Source: Streptomyces abyssomicinicus
Lineage (GTDB): Bacteria; Actinomycetota; Actinomycetes; Streptomycetales; Streptomycetaceae
Length of the DNA: 64,000 nt
Direction: 5' to 3'
NCBI RefSeq assembly: GCF_008974245.1
Contig: NZ_BBZI01000005.1
Location: 468,180 to 532,179 of the forward strand
The first letter of the stretch is position 1, and each line of letters starts with the position of its first letter. Position numbers and translations under genes: made by a program. The notes below the pieces were generated by a model that was not told where the DNA came from, did not search any database, and saw nothing but the letters and a program-made list of their open reading frames with translations. Shown here in pieces: positions 1 through 8,021 of the stretch.

Positions 1-405
1 GCCGATCACCAGCATGCTGTCGCGCGGGCAGGTGTTGCAGAAGCCGCGTGACGCCCAGTCGGGGGTGGCGAAGCGCTTGCGGTGCTCGGCGGCCTCCGGG
101 CGCCGGACCGTGATGCCCAGGGACTCCAGCAGGGTGACGAACCCGTCGAGTTCCTCCTGCGCCCGTTCGATCAGTGCCCGCGGATAGCGGACGCCCGCCA
201 CCAGGCCCTGCAGGCGGGCCGCCCAGGGCGGAATGTTGCAGGCCACCACCGGGTGACGGGTGGGGATGGTCGCCCCGTCGAGGCGGCCGACGACGATCTC
301 CTCGAGCGGATCCCACTCGTTGTGCGAGTTGACCGGTGACAGGAGCGGGACGGGTTCGTCGGCGGCCGCCGTCGGTGTCTCGGGCTTCTGCTGCAGTGAC
401 GTCAT
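1..405 (-). CDS. glycine/inosamine-type amidinotransferase, N-terminal part (cut by window edge)
   Basis: The first 135 residues are present, starting at the ATG at 405-403 and staying open to base 1. The opening contains NSHNEWDPLEEIVVGR, a signature near the N-terminus of L-arginine:glycine amidinotransferase and StrB1-type enzymes, and the last visible stretch reads CPRDSMLVIG, another conserved block of that family. Such enzymes move the amidino group of arginine to an amine through a covalent cysteine intermediate; the catalytic Asp/His/Cys lie beyond the window edge. Family members make creatine precursors, aminoglycoside parts or guanidino natural products, so the acceptor cannot be named from this fragment. 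The gene points away from its neighbour at 560, so its job depends on genes left of the window. Confidence 0.85.
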   Translation of the reverse strand, partial: MTSLQQKPETPTAAADEPVPLLSPVNSHNEWDPLEEIVVGRLDGATIPTRHPVVACNIPPWAARLQGLVAGVRYPRALIERAQEELDGFVTLLESLGITVRRPEAAEHRKRFATPDWASRGFCNTCPRDSMLVIG

Positions 406-547
406 GCTCAACCGCTTTCGCCGGGCGAAGTCGATGGTCAATATATCTGAAATGCGACATCCGGGGCGTCCGGAGGTCCGGGTCCTAGGCCCGTCGGCCG
501 AGCCGGTCAGGGACCCGGGGCGGGGGCGGCCGGTGCGGCCCGGCGGC

Positions 548-553
548 TAGCGT
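548..553 (+). promoter_or_regulatory. -10 element of a probable leaderless transcript
   Basis: TAGCGT lies six bases before the ATG at 560 and no ribosome binding site precedes that ATG. This TAnnnT-N6/7-ATG layout is typical of leaderless actinobacterial mRNAs and recurs in this window. Confidence 0.4.
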
Positions 554-559
554 GCGGGC

Positions 560-1078
560 ATGCAGACCGGTCGGCCGCCCCGCGGCATGGAACAGCGCAC
601 CCGTGACGTCCTCGCCCGCCTCACCCACGAGACGGACGTCTGGGTGGCGTCCGCGGACGCCGGGGGGACGCCGTACCTGGTGCCGCTCTGGTTCGTCCGG
701 CACGACGACGCCCTCTGGCTCGCCACCCGTCCGGCCACGCGGACCGCCCGCAACCTCCGGGCCGTCCGCCGTGTCCGTCTGGCGCTGGGCGACACGCTCG
801 ACGTGGTCCTGGTGGACGGGGACGCCGACGTCCTCACCCGCGCGGAGGTCCCCGGGGAGGCGGCGGAGGCGTTCGTGGCGAAGACGGGCTGGGACCCGCG
901 TGAGGAGGCCCGGGAACACGTGTGGATCCGGGTGCGGCCGCGGTCGGTCGAGGCTCGCAACGGGGAGCACGAGATGCGGGGACGCCAGGTGATGCGGGAC
1001 GGGGTGTGGGCCGTGGCCGCGGCCCGGGCAGGGACGGACGGGACCGTTGAACGGGAGGCCGGACCGGCCGTACGGTGA
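560..1078 (+). CDS. PPOX-fold (pyridoxamine-phosphate-oxidase-like) protein
   Basis: A 172-residue protein of the split-barrel flavin/F420-binding family. The N-terminal half shows the usual pattern: a helix (RTRDVLARLTHE), then the strand TPYLVPLWFV, then LWLATRPATRTARNLR, where family members contact the flavin or F420 phosphate, then a conserved VLVDGDADV strand. The C-terminal tail after about residue 130 is Arg-rich and not diagnostic. Substrate unknown; relatives are annotated as F420-dependent reductases or flavin-binding proteins. The ATG at 560 fits a leaderless start; an internal ATG at 587 is the alternative. Its stop overlaps the region where the broken hydrolase begins, so the two may once have been co-transcribed. 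Confidence 0.7.
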   Translation: MQTGRPPRGMEQRTRDVLARLTHETDVWVASADAGGTPYLVPLWFVRHDDALWLATRPATRTARNLRAVRRVRLALGDTLDVVLVDGDADVLTRAEVPGEAAEAFVAKTGWDPREEAREHVWIRVRPRSVEARNGEHEMRGRQVMRDGVWAVAAARAGTDGTVEREAGPAVR

Positions 1079-1083
1079 CCGGC

Positions 1084-1873
1084 ATGAGGCCCGAGCGGCT
1101 GCACCCCGCCGTACGCAACCGCGCCCGGTTCCTGCCGAGCATCCCCGCGGGGCCGCTCGGGCGCGGGATCGGGCGGGCGGTCCGGGCGCGGCTGCCGGCG
1201 GGACGCCTTCCCGAAGGGGTCCTGTCCGGGCTCGTCGCGGGCCTGCCCGGCGGACCGTCACGGCTCTACGTGCCCGCGCCGGGAAGCCGGCGGACCGGCG
1301 CGGCCGTGCTGTGGATCCACGGCGGCGGGCTGGTGAGCGGCGCGGCCGTGCAGGACCACCGGTGGGCGGGACGGCTGTGCGCCGAGTACCGGCTCGCACC
1401 GAGCACCCGTACCCCGTGCCCCTCGACGACTGCCATGCGGTGTGGGGCCGGCTGCTGGAACACGCCGGTGACCTCGGAGTCGACACGACGACCGCACGGC
1501 CGCGGACCGCGGCCTGGACGCCGTCCGCCACCCGGTGTGGGACAACCGCAGCAACCGGGCCGGCTGGTCGTCCTACCTCGGCGTGGAACCCGGCGCCGAC
1601 GGGACGCCGCCGCCCGGGTACGCCGTGCCCGCCCGCCGCCGGGACCTCACGGGGCTGCCGCCCGCCTGGATCGGGGTCGGCGACGCGGACCTCTTCCACC
1701 CGGAGGCATGCGCCTACGCCGGACGGCTCCGGGCGGCCGGCGTCGCGACGGAACTGGACGTGATGCCGGGCGCCCCGCACGGTGTCGAGACGCCGGCGGG
1801 CGAGGTGCCGTGGGTGCGGGCGTACGTCCGGCGCGCCCACGCGTGGCTGGGAGGGCGGCCGGCCACGGGCTGA
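1084..1873 (+). pseudogene. alpha/beta hydrolase (HSL/acetyl-hydrolase type), inactivated
   Basis: Three reading frames together spell one alpha/beta hydrolase. The first frame (1084 to about 1400) carries the oxyanion-hole motif WIHGGGL and runs to CAEYRLAP. Loss of one G near 1400 moves the continuation EHPYPVPLDDCHAVW to another frame. Near 1488-1494 a larger deletion joins GDLGVDTT directly to DRTAADRGLDAVRHPVWDN in the third frame, which runs to the stop at 1873 and includes WIGVGDADLF and the expected C-terminal His region. The nucleophile elbow (GDSAGG), normally between these parts, is absent. With two frame changes and no catalytic Ser, the gene cannot make an active enzyme. The ATG at 1084 is preceded by the end of the PPOX gene. 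Confidence 0.85.
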
Positions 1874-1877
1874 GCGC

Positions 1878-1925
1878 CTTCCCGGCCGGCCGGGAAGCCC
1901 GCCCGCGCCGGCCTGCCGGCGCGGG
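1878..1925. terminator. double hairpin between convergent genes
   Basis: A perfect 20-bp palindrome (1878-1897) is followed by an 11-bp perfect stem (1902-1912 with 1915-1925, two-base loop). It lies just after the hydrolase pseudogene and before the stop of the minus-strand nucleotidyltransferase, as expected for a bidirectional terminator. Confidence 0.6.
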
Positions 1926-2035
1926 AACGGCCCACTCGCGGCGACCGTCGTGACCGGCGTGCACGCGGACGCCCCGCACCGGGCGCGCCGCACCCAGGAG
2001 CCGGCGCGACGCGCCCGGTACGGAACGGGAGCCGG

Positions 2036-2809
2036 TCAGCGCGCGAAGGACTCCGCGTAGGCGGCGAACGCGCGGGTGGCCTCCAGGGAACCCGGCCGCG
2101 GAGGGTCGGCCGCGTCCCAGCCGCGGCCGCGGTCCTCCAGCACCTGGGTGAGCAACGGCCGCCACCGGGGCGCCAGATGCTCACGGCCCCAGGTCAGCGC
2201 TCCCGGCTTCGAGGTCACCCGGCCGGTCCGCAGCGAGTACAGCACGCGGCAGTACGTCGTCACCGTGTAGCGCTGCGTCCAGGCCAGGTCGAAGGATGTC
2301 CAGGTCCCGACGGAGTCCAGCAGCCCGGGCAGCGCCGCCCGCGCCTCCGCGCGGACCGCCTCGGGAGGCACCTCGTCGACCACCTCGGTGACCGGCGGAC
2401 CGGCCAGGGTGATGCCGTGGTGGCGCAGGATCCAGCGGCTGTGCGCGCTGTTGCAGTGGGTGTCCCAGGTCAGCTCCCGGTGCCCGTGGTCGTTGAACAG
2501 CCAGCGGACGCCGAGGCCGCCCACGTCGCGCAGGGAGGCGGTGTCGGCGTAGGAACCCTCGAGGTGCCGCGTCCAGTGGCCGGGACGCAGCGGGATGCCG
2601 TCGTGGAGCCGGCGCAGCGCCGCCTCCGTCCCGCCGTCCGGCAGGCGGGTGGCCGCGACCACGAAGTCGCAGTCGCTGTGCGGGTCTCCCGCGCCGAGGG
2701 CGAACGAGCCCTGGACGTACATGCCGACGAAGGTGTCGCCGAGGATGTCGCGGACCGAGCGGGCCAGGCCGGTGAGGAGCGTGTCGAGCTCCGGGTAAGG
2801 GGTGAACAT
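2036..2809 (-). CDS. nucleotidyltransferase, aminoglycoside adenylyltransferase-like
   Basis: A 257-residue protein with the polymerase-beta-type nucleotidyltransferase signature GSFALGAGDPHSDCDFVV around residues 35-52 (Gly-Ser, then Asp-x-Asp that binds the metal). The C-terminal half has the helical DUF4111-like domain found in AadA-type aminoglycoside adenylyltransferases. Members of the family transfer AMP to small molecules, but many Streptomyces copies have no proven resistance role, so the substrate is left open. The ATG start has a purine-rich GGAGA upstream in the minus-strand reading. It is convergent with the broken hydrolase and separated from it by a double hairpin. Confidence 0.75.
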   Translation of the reverse strand: MFTPYPELDTLLTGLARSVRDILGDTFVGMYVQGSFALGAGDPHSDCDFVVAATRLPDGGTEAALRRLHDGIPLRPGHWTRHLEGSYADTASLRDVGGLGVRWLFNDHGHRELTWDTHCNSAHSRWILRHHGITLAGPPVTEVVDEVPPEAVRAEARAALPGLLDSVGTWTSFDLAWTQRYTVTTYCRVLYSLRTGRVTSKPGALTWGREHLAPRWRPLLTQVLEDRGRGWDAADPPRPGSLEATRAFAAYAESFAR

Positions 2810-2847
2810 GTCGGATCTCCGTGCCCGTGGAGGTGTCTGTGGACGGT

Positions 2848-3243
2848 CTACGGGCGCGGCGAGGCTGTCGTGCCGTGCGGTCCTCGTGACGGACCGGGGC
2901 CAAGGTCGCCGCGCTCAGGCGGCGCGGCGGGTGCGGTACGCGGCGAAGCAGAGGGTGAGGGCCATGGGGGCAGGGTAACTCCGTCGGGCGGGCGGCGGTA
3001 CCGCTCCCGCCCGCCCGGACCGTCCGGCGAGGGCCGGGGCGGCGTGCGCTCCGCCTGGACCCGCACCTCCTGGTAGGCCTCGTGGGAGGTGACCCGGAAC
3101 GCCTCCTCCCAGGAGGCGAGCGCCGCGGCGGCCGCCGCCCCGGCCGTGCCCCGGCGGCGGACCCGGCGGGCCAGCCGGGCGAACGCGGCCACGGCGGCCG
3201 CCAGGCCGCCGAGCACCAGCAGGGGAGGAAGGAAGGCGTCCAC
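2848..3243 (-). CDS. small membrane-anchored hypothetical protein
   Basis: A 131-residue protein with a GTG start. One hydrophobic segment at about residues 5-22 is followed at once by Arg-rich residues (RLARRVRRR), giving an N-out/C-in anchor. A short conserved-looking block ASWEEAFRVTSHEAYQEV follows near residues 43-60. The remaining 70 residues are Pro/Arg/Ser-rich and probably disordered. I do not recognise a catalytic family; similar small proteins with the EAFRVTSHEAY-like block are common in Streptomyces. Its end lies close to the start of the nucleotidyltransferase gene, so they may share a transcript. Confidence 0.55.
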   Translation of the reverse strand: MDAFLPPLLVLGGLAAAVAAFARLARRVRRRGTAGAAAAAALASWEEAFRVTSHEAYQEVRVQAERTPPRPSPDGPGGRERYRRPPDGVTLPPWPSPSASPRTAPAAPPERGDLGPGPSRGPHGTTASPRP

Positions 3244-3336
3244 GGCGCGCAGCCTAGTCGCGTACCCGGGCGGGGCAGGAGGCCCGCGGGGGCCCTATCG
3301 TCGACACCAGGACGCCGCCGGAACGGGAGGACACCG

Positions 3337-3777
3337 ATGGGACCTCAGGTCGTCGCCCACACCGTGCGCACCACGGCCGCCCCGGCCCTGGTGCACGCGC
3401 TGCTGCGGGACGGGGCCGGGTGGCCGGCGTGGTCGCCGCTGGATTCGTTCGTCCTGGAGTCCGAGGCGCCGGGCGGCGGCGAGGGCGTGGGCGCGGTACG
3501 GGTCTTCCGGACCGGGCGGCACGTCTCGCGGGAGCGGATCGTCGCGAGCGTGCCCGACCGGCACTTCGCCTACGTGCTGCTCTCCGGGCTGCCGCTGCGC
3601 GACTACCGGGCGGACGTCGAGCTGACCCCGGGCGAGGACGGCGGCACCACGATCCGGTGGCGGTCGGTGTTCCGGGCGAAGGTGCCCGGCACCGGGTGGA
3701 TCTACCGGGCGGCCCTGCACCGGTTCACGGGCGACCTGGTCCGCGGCCTGGCCCGGCACGCCGACGCGGCCGGCTGA
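3337..3777 (+). CDS. SRPBCC (START/polyketide cyclase-like) family protein
   Basis: A 146-residue protein with the usual SRPBCC layout: an N-terminal strand (QVVAHTVRTTAAPALVHALL), the GWPAWSPLDSF turn, paired strands ending in DYRADVELTP, and a C-terminal helix that closes the hydrophobic pocket (RFTGDLVRGLARHA). Family members bind lipids or act as cyclases or aromatases; many single-copy actinobacterial ones have no known ligand. The ATG at 3337 has GGGAGG about eight bases upstream. The next gene lies 92 bases downstream on the same strand. Confidence 0.75.
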   Translation: MGPQVVAHTVRTTAAPALVHALLRDGAGWPAWSPLDSFVLESEAPGGGEGVGAVRVFRTGRHVSRERIVASVPDRHFAYVLLSGLPLRDYRADVELTPGEDGGTTIRWRSVFRAKVPGTGWIYRAALHRFTGDLVRGLARHADAAG

Positions 3778-3869
3778 GACGCCGCACCGCCGCCGCGAGG
3801 CCGGCCGGGCTGGACCGAGGCCGGGCCGGGCCGGGCCGCGGGGCGCCCGGTGTGCGATCATCCGCCGCT

Positions 3870-4802
3870 ATGACCTCACAGCAGACGACGCCCGTCACCG
3901 CCGAGACCTCCGGAACCTGGACCCTCGGCGACCTGCCCGTCCGCCGCGTCGGCTTCGGGGCGATGCGACTGCCGCAGACCGGCACCGCGCTCGTCGCCGA
4001 CGCCGTGCCCCGCGACCGCGGGCGGGCCATCTCCGTGCTCCGCCGCGCGGTCGACCTCGGTGTGAACCACATCGACACCGCCGACTTCTACTTCTCCCCG
4101 CTCCGCTCCGCCAACGAACTGATCAACAGCGCGCTGGGCGGCCCCTACCCGAGCGACCTGGTGATCGCCACCAAGGTGGGGCCCCGGCGCGCCGCCGACG
4201 GGACCTGGGCCACCAGCGCCGCGCCCGGGGAACTGCGCGGACAGGTCGAGGAGAACCTCCGCCAGCTCGGACGCGACCATCTGGACCTCGTGTACCTGCG
4301 GGTGATGCGTCCCGGGCCGGTCGGCGAACACTTCGGCGCGCTCGCCGAGTTGAGGGAGAAGGGGCTGATCCGCCACCTCGGACTCTCCAACATCGGGCCC
4401 GAGCACCTCGACGAGGCCAGGCGGATCGCGCCCGTGGTCGGCGTGCAGAACCCCTACGGGCTCGGCTTCAACGCCGGGCAGGCCGGGTTCGTGGCCCGCT
4501 GCGGCGAACTGGGGATCGCCTTCGTGCCCTTCTACGCCATAGCCGGGGCCGCCAAGGAGGATGGCGGCGTGGGCGGCGGGAGTCCGGAGGTCTCGGCGAT
4601 CGCCCGCGCCCACGACGCCACCCCCGCCCAGGTCCGCCTGGCCTGGAGCCTGGCGCAGGGGCCGAACCTGCTGGCCATACCCGGCACCGGCGATCCGGAG
4701 CACCTGGCCGCCAACGTGGCGGCGGGAGCGCTCGCGTTGACGGACGCTGAGCTGGCCACGCTGAACGACGCGCACCGCGGGCCGCGCGGGGAGACGGCGT
4801 GA
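3870..4802 (+). CDS. aldo/keto reductase
   Basis: A 310-residue NAD(P)H-dependent oxidoreductase with the (beta/alpha)8 fold. Visible hallmarks are RVGFGAMRLPQ near the N-terminus, the catalytic Asp and Tyr in HIDTADFYFS, the Lys in VIATKVG, and the cofactor-binding end IPGTGDPEHLAANV. The usual catalytic His region reads YLRVMRPGP, so the canonical His is not obvious. It probably reduces aldehydes or ketones of unknown identity. The ATG at 3870 is chosen because the conserved domain begins about 25 residues later and no strong Shine-Dalgarno favours an earlier start. Same strand as the flanking SRPBCC and decarboxylase-like genes. Confidence 0.85.
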   Translation: MTSQQTTPVTAETSGTWTLGDLPVRRVGFGAMRLPQTGTALVADAVPRDRGRAISVLRRAVDLGVNHIDTADFYFSPLRSANELINSALGGPYPSDLVIATKVGPRRAADGTWATSAAPGELRGQVEENLRQLGRDHLDLVYLRVMRPGPVGEHFGALAELREKGLIRHLGLSNIGPEHLDEARRIAPVVGVQNPYGLGFNAGQAGFVARCGELGIAFVPFYAIAGAAKEDGGVGGGSPEVSAIARAHDATPAQVRLAWSLAQGPNLLAIPGTGDPEHLAANVAAGALALTDAELATLNDAHRGPRGETA

Positions 4803-4863
4803 GGGGCCCGGCCGTCCACGCGCGCCGTCCGCCGCCGCCGGGGCGCGGGGGCACCATGGGGGC

Positions 4864-5535
4864 ATGAGTGGAGCAGAGCCCTTTCCGCCCGAGCCGTGGG
4901 ATCTGCGCGGCCGGATGCACGTCGGTCTGTGGAAGGCCCGCCCCGGCCGCCTGCCGCGGTGGCCGCTGCCCGAGGGGGTGCGCCCGCTCGTCGTCGGCGG
5001 GCGGTGCCCGCTGCTGACCTTCTGCGTCGACTACTCGCCCGAAGGGACGCTGTCCTACCGGGAGTTGCTGGTGGCGCTCGCCGTCCGGCGGGGCCGGCGC
5101 ACCGGCTGCACCGCGGTGGCGGTCTGGGTCGACAGCGAGCGGTCCAGGGCTGGCGGGCGGACCCTGTGGGGCATCCCCAAGGAACTCGGGGAGTTCGCCC
5201 TGGAACCCGGGGGAGGGGCCGCCGGAACGGAGCACTTCCGGCTCCGCGCCGCCAGGACCGGCGAGGTGCGCGCCGCCTTCCGCCCGGGACGGCCGCTGCC
5301 CGGCCGGCTGCCGATCCGCACCCGCCTGTTCCAGGAGGTCGACGGACAGGTGCTGGCCGTCCCCGCCCACCTGACGGGCAGGCCGGCCCTGACCAGGGCG
5401 TCCTTCCGCCCCGACCCGGCCGGGGCGCTGGACTTCCTCGGCCGGGGCCGCCCGGTGCTGTCGTTCACGCTGGAGGACTTCCGCTTCCGGGTGGGCTTCC
5501 GGTCCCCGCGCGACCGGCTCGACCGGCGCGGCTGA
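4864..5535 (+). CDS. acetoacetate decarboxylase-like protein
   Basis: A 223-residue protein of the acetoacetate decarboxylase superfamily. It contains the block SYRELLVALAVRRG and TLWGIPKELGEFAL; the Lys in GIPKE sits where the family has its conserved GxPK motif. True acetoacetate decarboxylases use a Schiff-base Lys with an adjacent Lys; I cannot confirm that pair here, so function may differ (several paralogues act as aldolase-dehydratases or are uncharacterised). Only six bases separate a CACCAT element from the ATG, so it may be leaderless. Its 3' end overlaps the convergent regulator gene by about 70 bases. Confidence 0.7.
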   Translation: MSGAEPFPPEPWDLRGRMHVGLWKARPGRLPRWPLPEGVRPLVVGGRCPLLTFCVDYSPEGTLSYRELLVALAVRRGRRTGCTAVAVWVDSERSRAGGRTLWGIPKELGEFALEPGGGAAGTEHFRLRAARTGEVRAAFRPGRPLPGRLPIRTRLFQEVDGQVLAVPAHLTGRPALTRASFRPDPAGALDFLGRGRPVLSFTLEDFRFRVGFRSPRDRLDRRG

Positions 5536-6487
5536 ACCGGCCGCCCCACTCCCGGACCAGGTCCACCAGTTCCGGAGGGCCGACGACCTGGAACTCCGCG
5601 CCCGTCATGCCCAGAGCGGCCATCGCCCAGTCCAGGTCGTCCGTCGTCATGTGCACCCGGCAGCGGCCCTCCGCCGACTCCGCCGCCGACTCCTCCACCC
5701 GGGCCCAGCGCCCGATGTGCCGCCGGACGGTGTCCGGCGGGGCGTCGACCAGCGCCTCCACCCGGTGCGGGCGGGGCAGGTTCTCCAGCCCGGCCCGCAC
5801 GAAGGCCGCGGCGTCGGCGGCCGGCAGCTCCCGGGGGCGGAACCGGTCACCGGTCCCCTCCGGCGCACTCAGCCGGTCCAGCCGGAAGCTGCGCCAGCCG
5901 GCCCGGTCCAGGTCGTAGGCGACCAGGTACCAGCGCCGCCCCAGCGGCACCAGCCGGTGCGGCTCCGCGTGCCGTGCGCTCCGGGCGCCGTCGGCCGCCC
6001 GGTAGGCGAACCGGAGCCGCTCCTCGTCCCGGCAGGCCATCGCCACCGCCGTCAGCGCCGCCGGATCCACGCCGGCGCTCTCGCCGCCGCCCCAGACGGC
6101 CGGCACCGTCACGGCGCGCAGTGCCTCCACCCGGCGGCGCAGCCGGGCCGGCATCACCCGCACCACCTTCGCCAGCGCCCGTACCGAGGACTCCGCCATC
6201 CCGTCCACCGCGTGCTGCGCCGCCGTCTGGAGGCCCACCACCAGGGCCACCGCCTCCTCGTCGTCGATGACCAGGGGCGGCAGCGCCGCCCCGGCCGCCA
6301 GCTGGTACCCGCCGTCCACCCCGCGCTGGGCCTCCACGGGATAGCCGAGTTCGCGCAGCCGCTCGACGTCCCGGCGCAGGGTGCGGGTGGAGACGCCGAG
6401 CCGGCCGGCGAGCTCGGTCCCCGGCCAGTAGCGGTGCGTCTGCAGCAGGGAGAGCAGCCGCAGGGTGCGTGAGCTGGTGTTCGCCAT
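5465..6487 (-). CDS. YafY-type transcriptional regulator (HTH + WYL domains)
   Basis: A 340-residue regulator. Residues 5-55 form a DeoR-like winged helix-turn-helix (LLSLLQTHRYWPGTELAGRLGVSTRTLRRDVERL in outline). The middle carries the WYL ligand-sensing domain, seen in RLRFAYRAADG and RLVPLGRRWYLVAYDLDR near residues 160-200, and a WCX-like C-terminal domain follows. WYL domains sense small molecules or nucleic acids. The ATG at 6487 directly precedes the HTH; earlier in-frame codons would add an unrelated leader. It is divergent from a DinB gene with an inverted repeat between them, a pairing frequent in Streptomyces, so it most likely controls that gene and itself. Confidence 0.85.
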   Translation of the reverse strand: MANTSSRTLRLLSLLQTHRYWPGTELAGRLGVSTRTLRRDVERLRELGYPVEAQRGVDGGYQLAAGAALPPLVIDDEEAVALVVGLQTAAQHAVDGMAESSVRALAKVVRVMPARLRRRVEALRAVTVPAVWGGGESAGVDPAALTAVAMACRDEERLRFAYRAADGARSARHAEPHRLVPLGRRWYLVAYDLDRAGWRSFRLDRLSAPEGTGDRFRPRELPAADAAAFVRAGLENLPRPHRVEALVDAPPDTVRRHIGRWARVEESAAESAEGRCRVHMTTDDLDWAMAALGMTGAEFQVVGPPELVDLVREWGGRFSRAGRAGRAGTGSPPGSGSPPA

Positions 6488-6507
6488 GTCCACCAGTGTC
6501 GGTGCAG

Positions 6508-6530
6508 TTGCGGACAGGAAGTGGCCGCAA
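6508..6530. promoter_or_regulatory. candidate operator of the YafY-type regulator
   Basis: An inverted repeat TTGCGG-N11-CCGCAA, extendable to eight bases per arm with one mismatch, lies between the regulator start (6487) and the DinB start (6611). It is the only clear symmetric element in this divergent region, which supports an operator role; this is inference. Confidence 0.45.
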
Positions 6531-6610
6531 TGCCTCATACCGTGGGACAAGTCCGAGGGCGAGGGGCGTCACGTCCCCCGTGGCAGACCGAAGCGAAGGC
6601 GGAGACCGAG

Positions 6611-7165
6611 ATGAGCGTCAACGAGATGATCACGACCGGCGGCACCACCGGAACCCTGACCGGCGAGCGGGCCGACCTGCGGGAGATGCTGCGGCGGCAC
6701 CGGGAGTTCCTGCGCACCACCACGCGCGGTCTCACCGACGACCAGGCGCGCCTGCGGACCACGGCGAGCGAGCTGTGCCTGGGCGGGCTGATCAAGCACG
6801 TCACGGGCGTGGAGAAGGGCTGGGCGGACTTCATCCTGGAGGGGCCGTCGTCGATGGGCGACTTCACCGCCATGACGGAGGACGACTGGGCGGAGCGCGC
6901 CGCGGAGTTCCAGCTGCTCCCCGACGAGACGCTGGCCGGTGTGCTCGACGCCTACGCGGACGTGGCGGCCCGCACCGACGACCTGGTCGCCACCCTTCCC
7001 GACCTGGACGCGAGCCACCCGCTGCCGAAGGCGCCCTGGTTCGAGGAGGGCGGCAGCTGGTCGGCGCGGCGGACCCTGCTCCACATCATCGCGGAGACCG
7101 CCCAGCACTCGGGCCATGCGGACATCATCCGGGAGAGCCTGGACGGGGCGAAGACCATGGGCTGA
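6611..7165 (+). CDS. DinB family protein
   Basis: A 184-residue four-helix-bundle protein of the DinB/YfiT superfamily. The metal-binding His residues expected in this fold are visible in LIKHVTGVEKG (about residue 60) and in the late helix HIIAETAQHSGHADIIRE (about residues 155-172). Actinobacterial members often act as mycothiol-dependent S-transferases, but the substrate cannot be read here. The ATG at 6611 follows GGCGGAGA. It is divergent from the WYL regulator, which probably controls it. Confidence 0.85.
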   Translation: MSVNEMITTGGTTGTLTGERADLREMLRRHREFLRTTTRGLTDDQARLRTTASELCLGGLIKHVTGVEKGWADFILEGPSSMGDFTAMTEDDWAERAAEFQLLPDETLAGVLDAYADVAARTDDLVATLPDLDASHPLPKAPWFEEGGSWSARRTLLHIIAETAQHSGHADIIRESLDGAKTMG

Positions 7166-7294
7166 ACCGGCCCAGATCCGCGTCGCCCTCGCCTCCGCCG
7201 TGGCCGCCCCGCCTTCTCGCCTCCTCGCCTCCTCGGCTCTCGCCGCGTCGTCCGCCGAGTGTCGTCCGCCGTCCTCAGCGAGCCGTCGCCGTCC

Positions 7295-7906
7295 TCACCG
7301 GGCCGCCCCGACGGGGCGGTCACCGGTGGGGGCCAGGCACCAGTCGAGGAGCGCGGACCACGGCCCGTAGCCGGACGTGGGGTTCAGGTGGGCGGTACCG
7401 GGCAGGACGTCCGCGGGCACGCCCAGCGGGCCGGCGTAGGCGTTCTCCGCGCCCTCCACGCAGTACGGGTCGTCGTCCCCGCAGACGACGCGGGTACCGC
7501 GGGCCGCGGCGCCCAGCTCGGCCGCGGTGACCGGCGGGGCCGTGAACGGGGTGATCTCCGGGTGGTCGCCCAGGAAGGCGGGACCCGGCGGGGCGATCAG
7601 CAGGACACGGTCGACCGGCGTGGTGACCTGCCCGCGGGCGACGGCGTGCAGCCAGGTGGGGCAGGCCAGGCTGTGGCACAGGACGGTGCGGTGCCGGGCG
7701 CGCAGCGTGGCCAGGTGCCTGCCGTACTCCGTCAGCCAGACGTCCAGCCGCGGCTCGTCCGGGTCGGGCAGCTGCGGGTAGACCACCTCGTGCCCCAGCT
7801 CGGTCAGCCGGTCGGCCAGCCAGTGCTGCCAGTGGTCGGCGGGCCGGCGGTTCTGCCAGCCGTGCAGGATGAGAAAGCCCTGCTCGGGCGTGCTGTCGTC
7901 GCTCAT
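7295..7906 (-). CDS. RBBP9/YdeN-type serine hydrolase
   Basis: A 203-residue small alpha/beta hydrolase. It opens with FLILHGWQNRRPADHWQHWL, typical of the RBBP9/YdeN family, has the nucleophile elbow CHSLAC around residues 75-80, the acid in CGDDDPYC, and a C-terminal catalytic His in LPGTAHLNPTSGYGPW. Physiological substrates of this family are mostly unknown. The ATG at 7906 is preferred over an upstream GTG because homologous blocks begin soon after it. Transcribed alone on the minus strand; the 129-base gap before it (7166-7294) holds only a CT-rich degenerate repeat. Confidence 0.8.
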   Translation of the reverse strand: MSDDSTPEQGFLILHGWQNRRPADHWQHWLADRLTELGHEVVYPQLPDPDEPRLDVWLTEYGRHLATLRARHRTVLCHSLACPTWLHAVARGQVTTPVDRVLLIAPPGPAFLGDHPEITPFTAPPVTAAELGAAARGTRVVCGDDDPYCVEGAENAYAGPLGVPADVLPGTAHLNPTSGYGPWSALLDWCLAPTGDRPVGAAR

Positions 7907-8009
7907 CGCCCCATGATCGGCCGTCGTCGCCGGAGGCGTCCACACCGTCTCGGGAGGCGAACAACGCGCCGGGGCGGAGCGGCTTGCGCACCCCGGCGGC
8001 TCCCCGCCC

Positions 8010-8015
8010 TACCGT
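8010..8015 (+). promoter_or_regulatory. -10 element of a probable leaderless transcript
   Basis: TACCGT lies six bases before the ATG at 8022, with no Shine-Dalgarno between. A weak -35-like TTGCGC is about 20 bases upstream. Confidence 0.4.
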
Positions 8016-8021
8016 GGACGG

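Noticed and set aside
485..1993. Long minus-strand open frame of about 500 codons
   Set aside because: It runs antisense to the PPOX gene and the hydrolase pseudogene, and its product is Arg/Pro-rich with no motif; a normal artefact of high-GC DNA.
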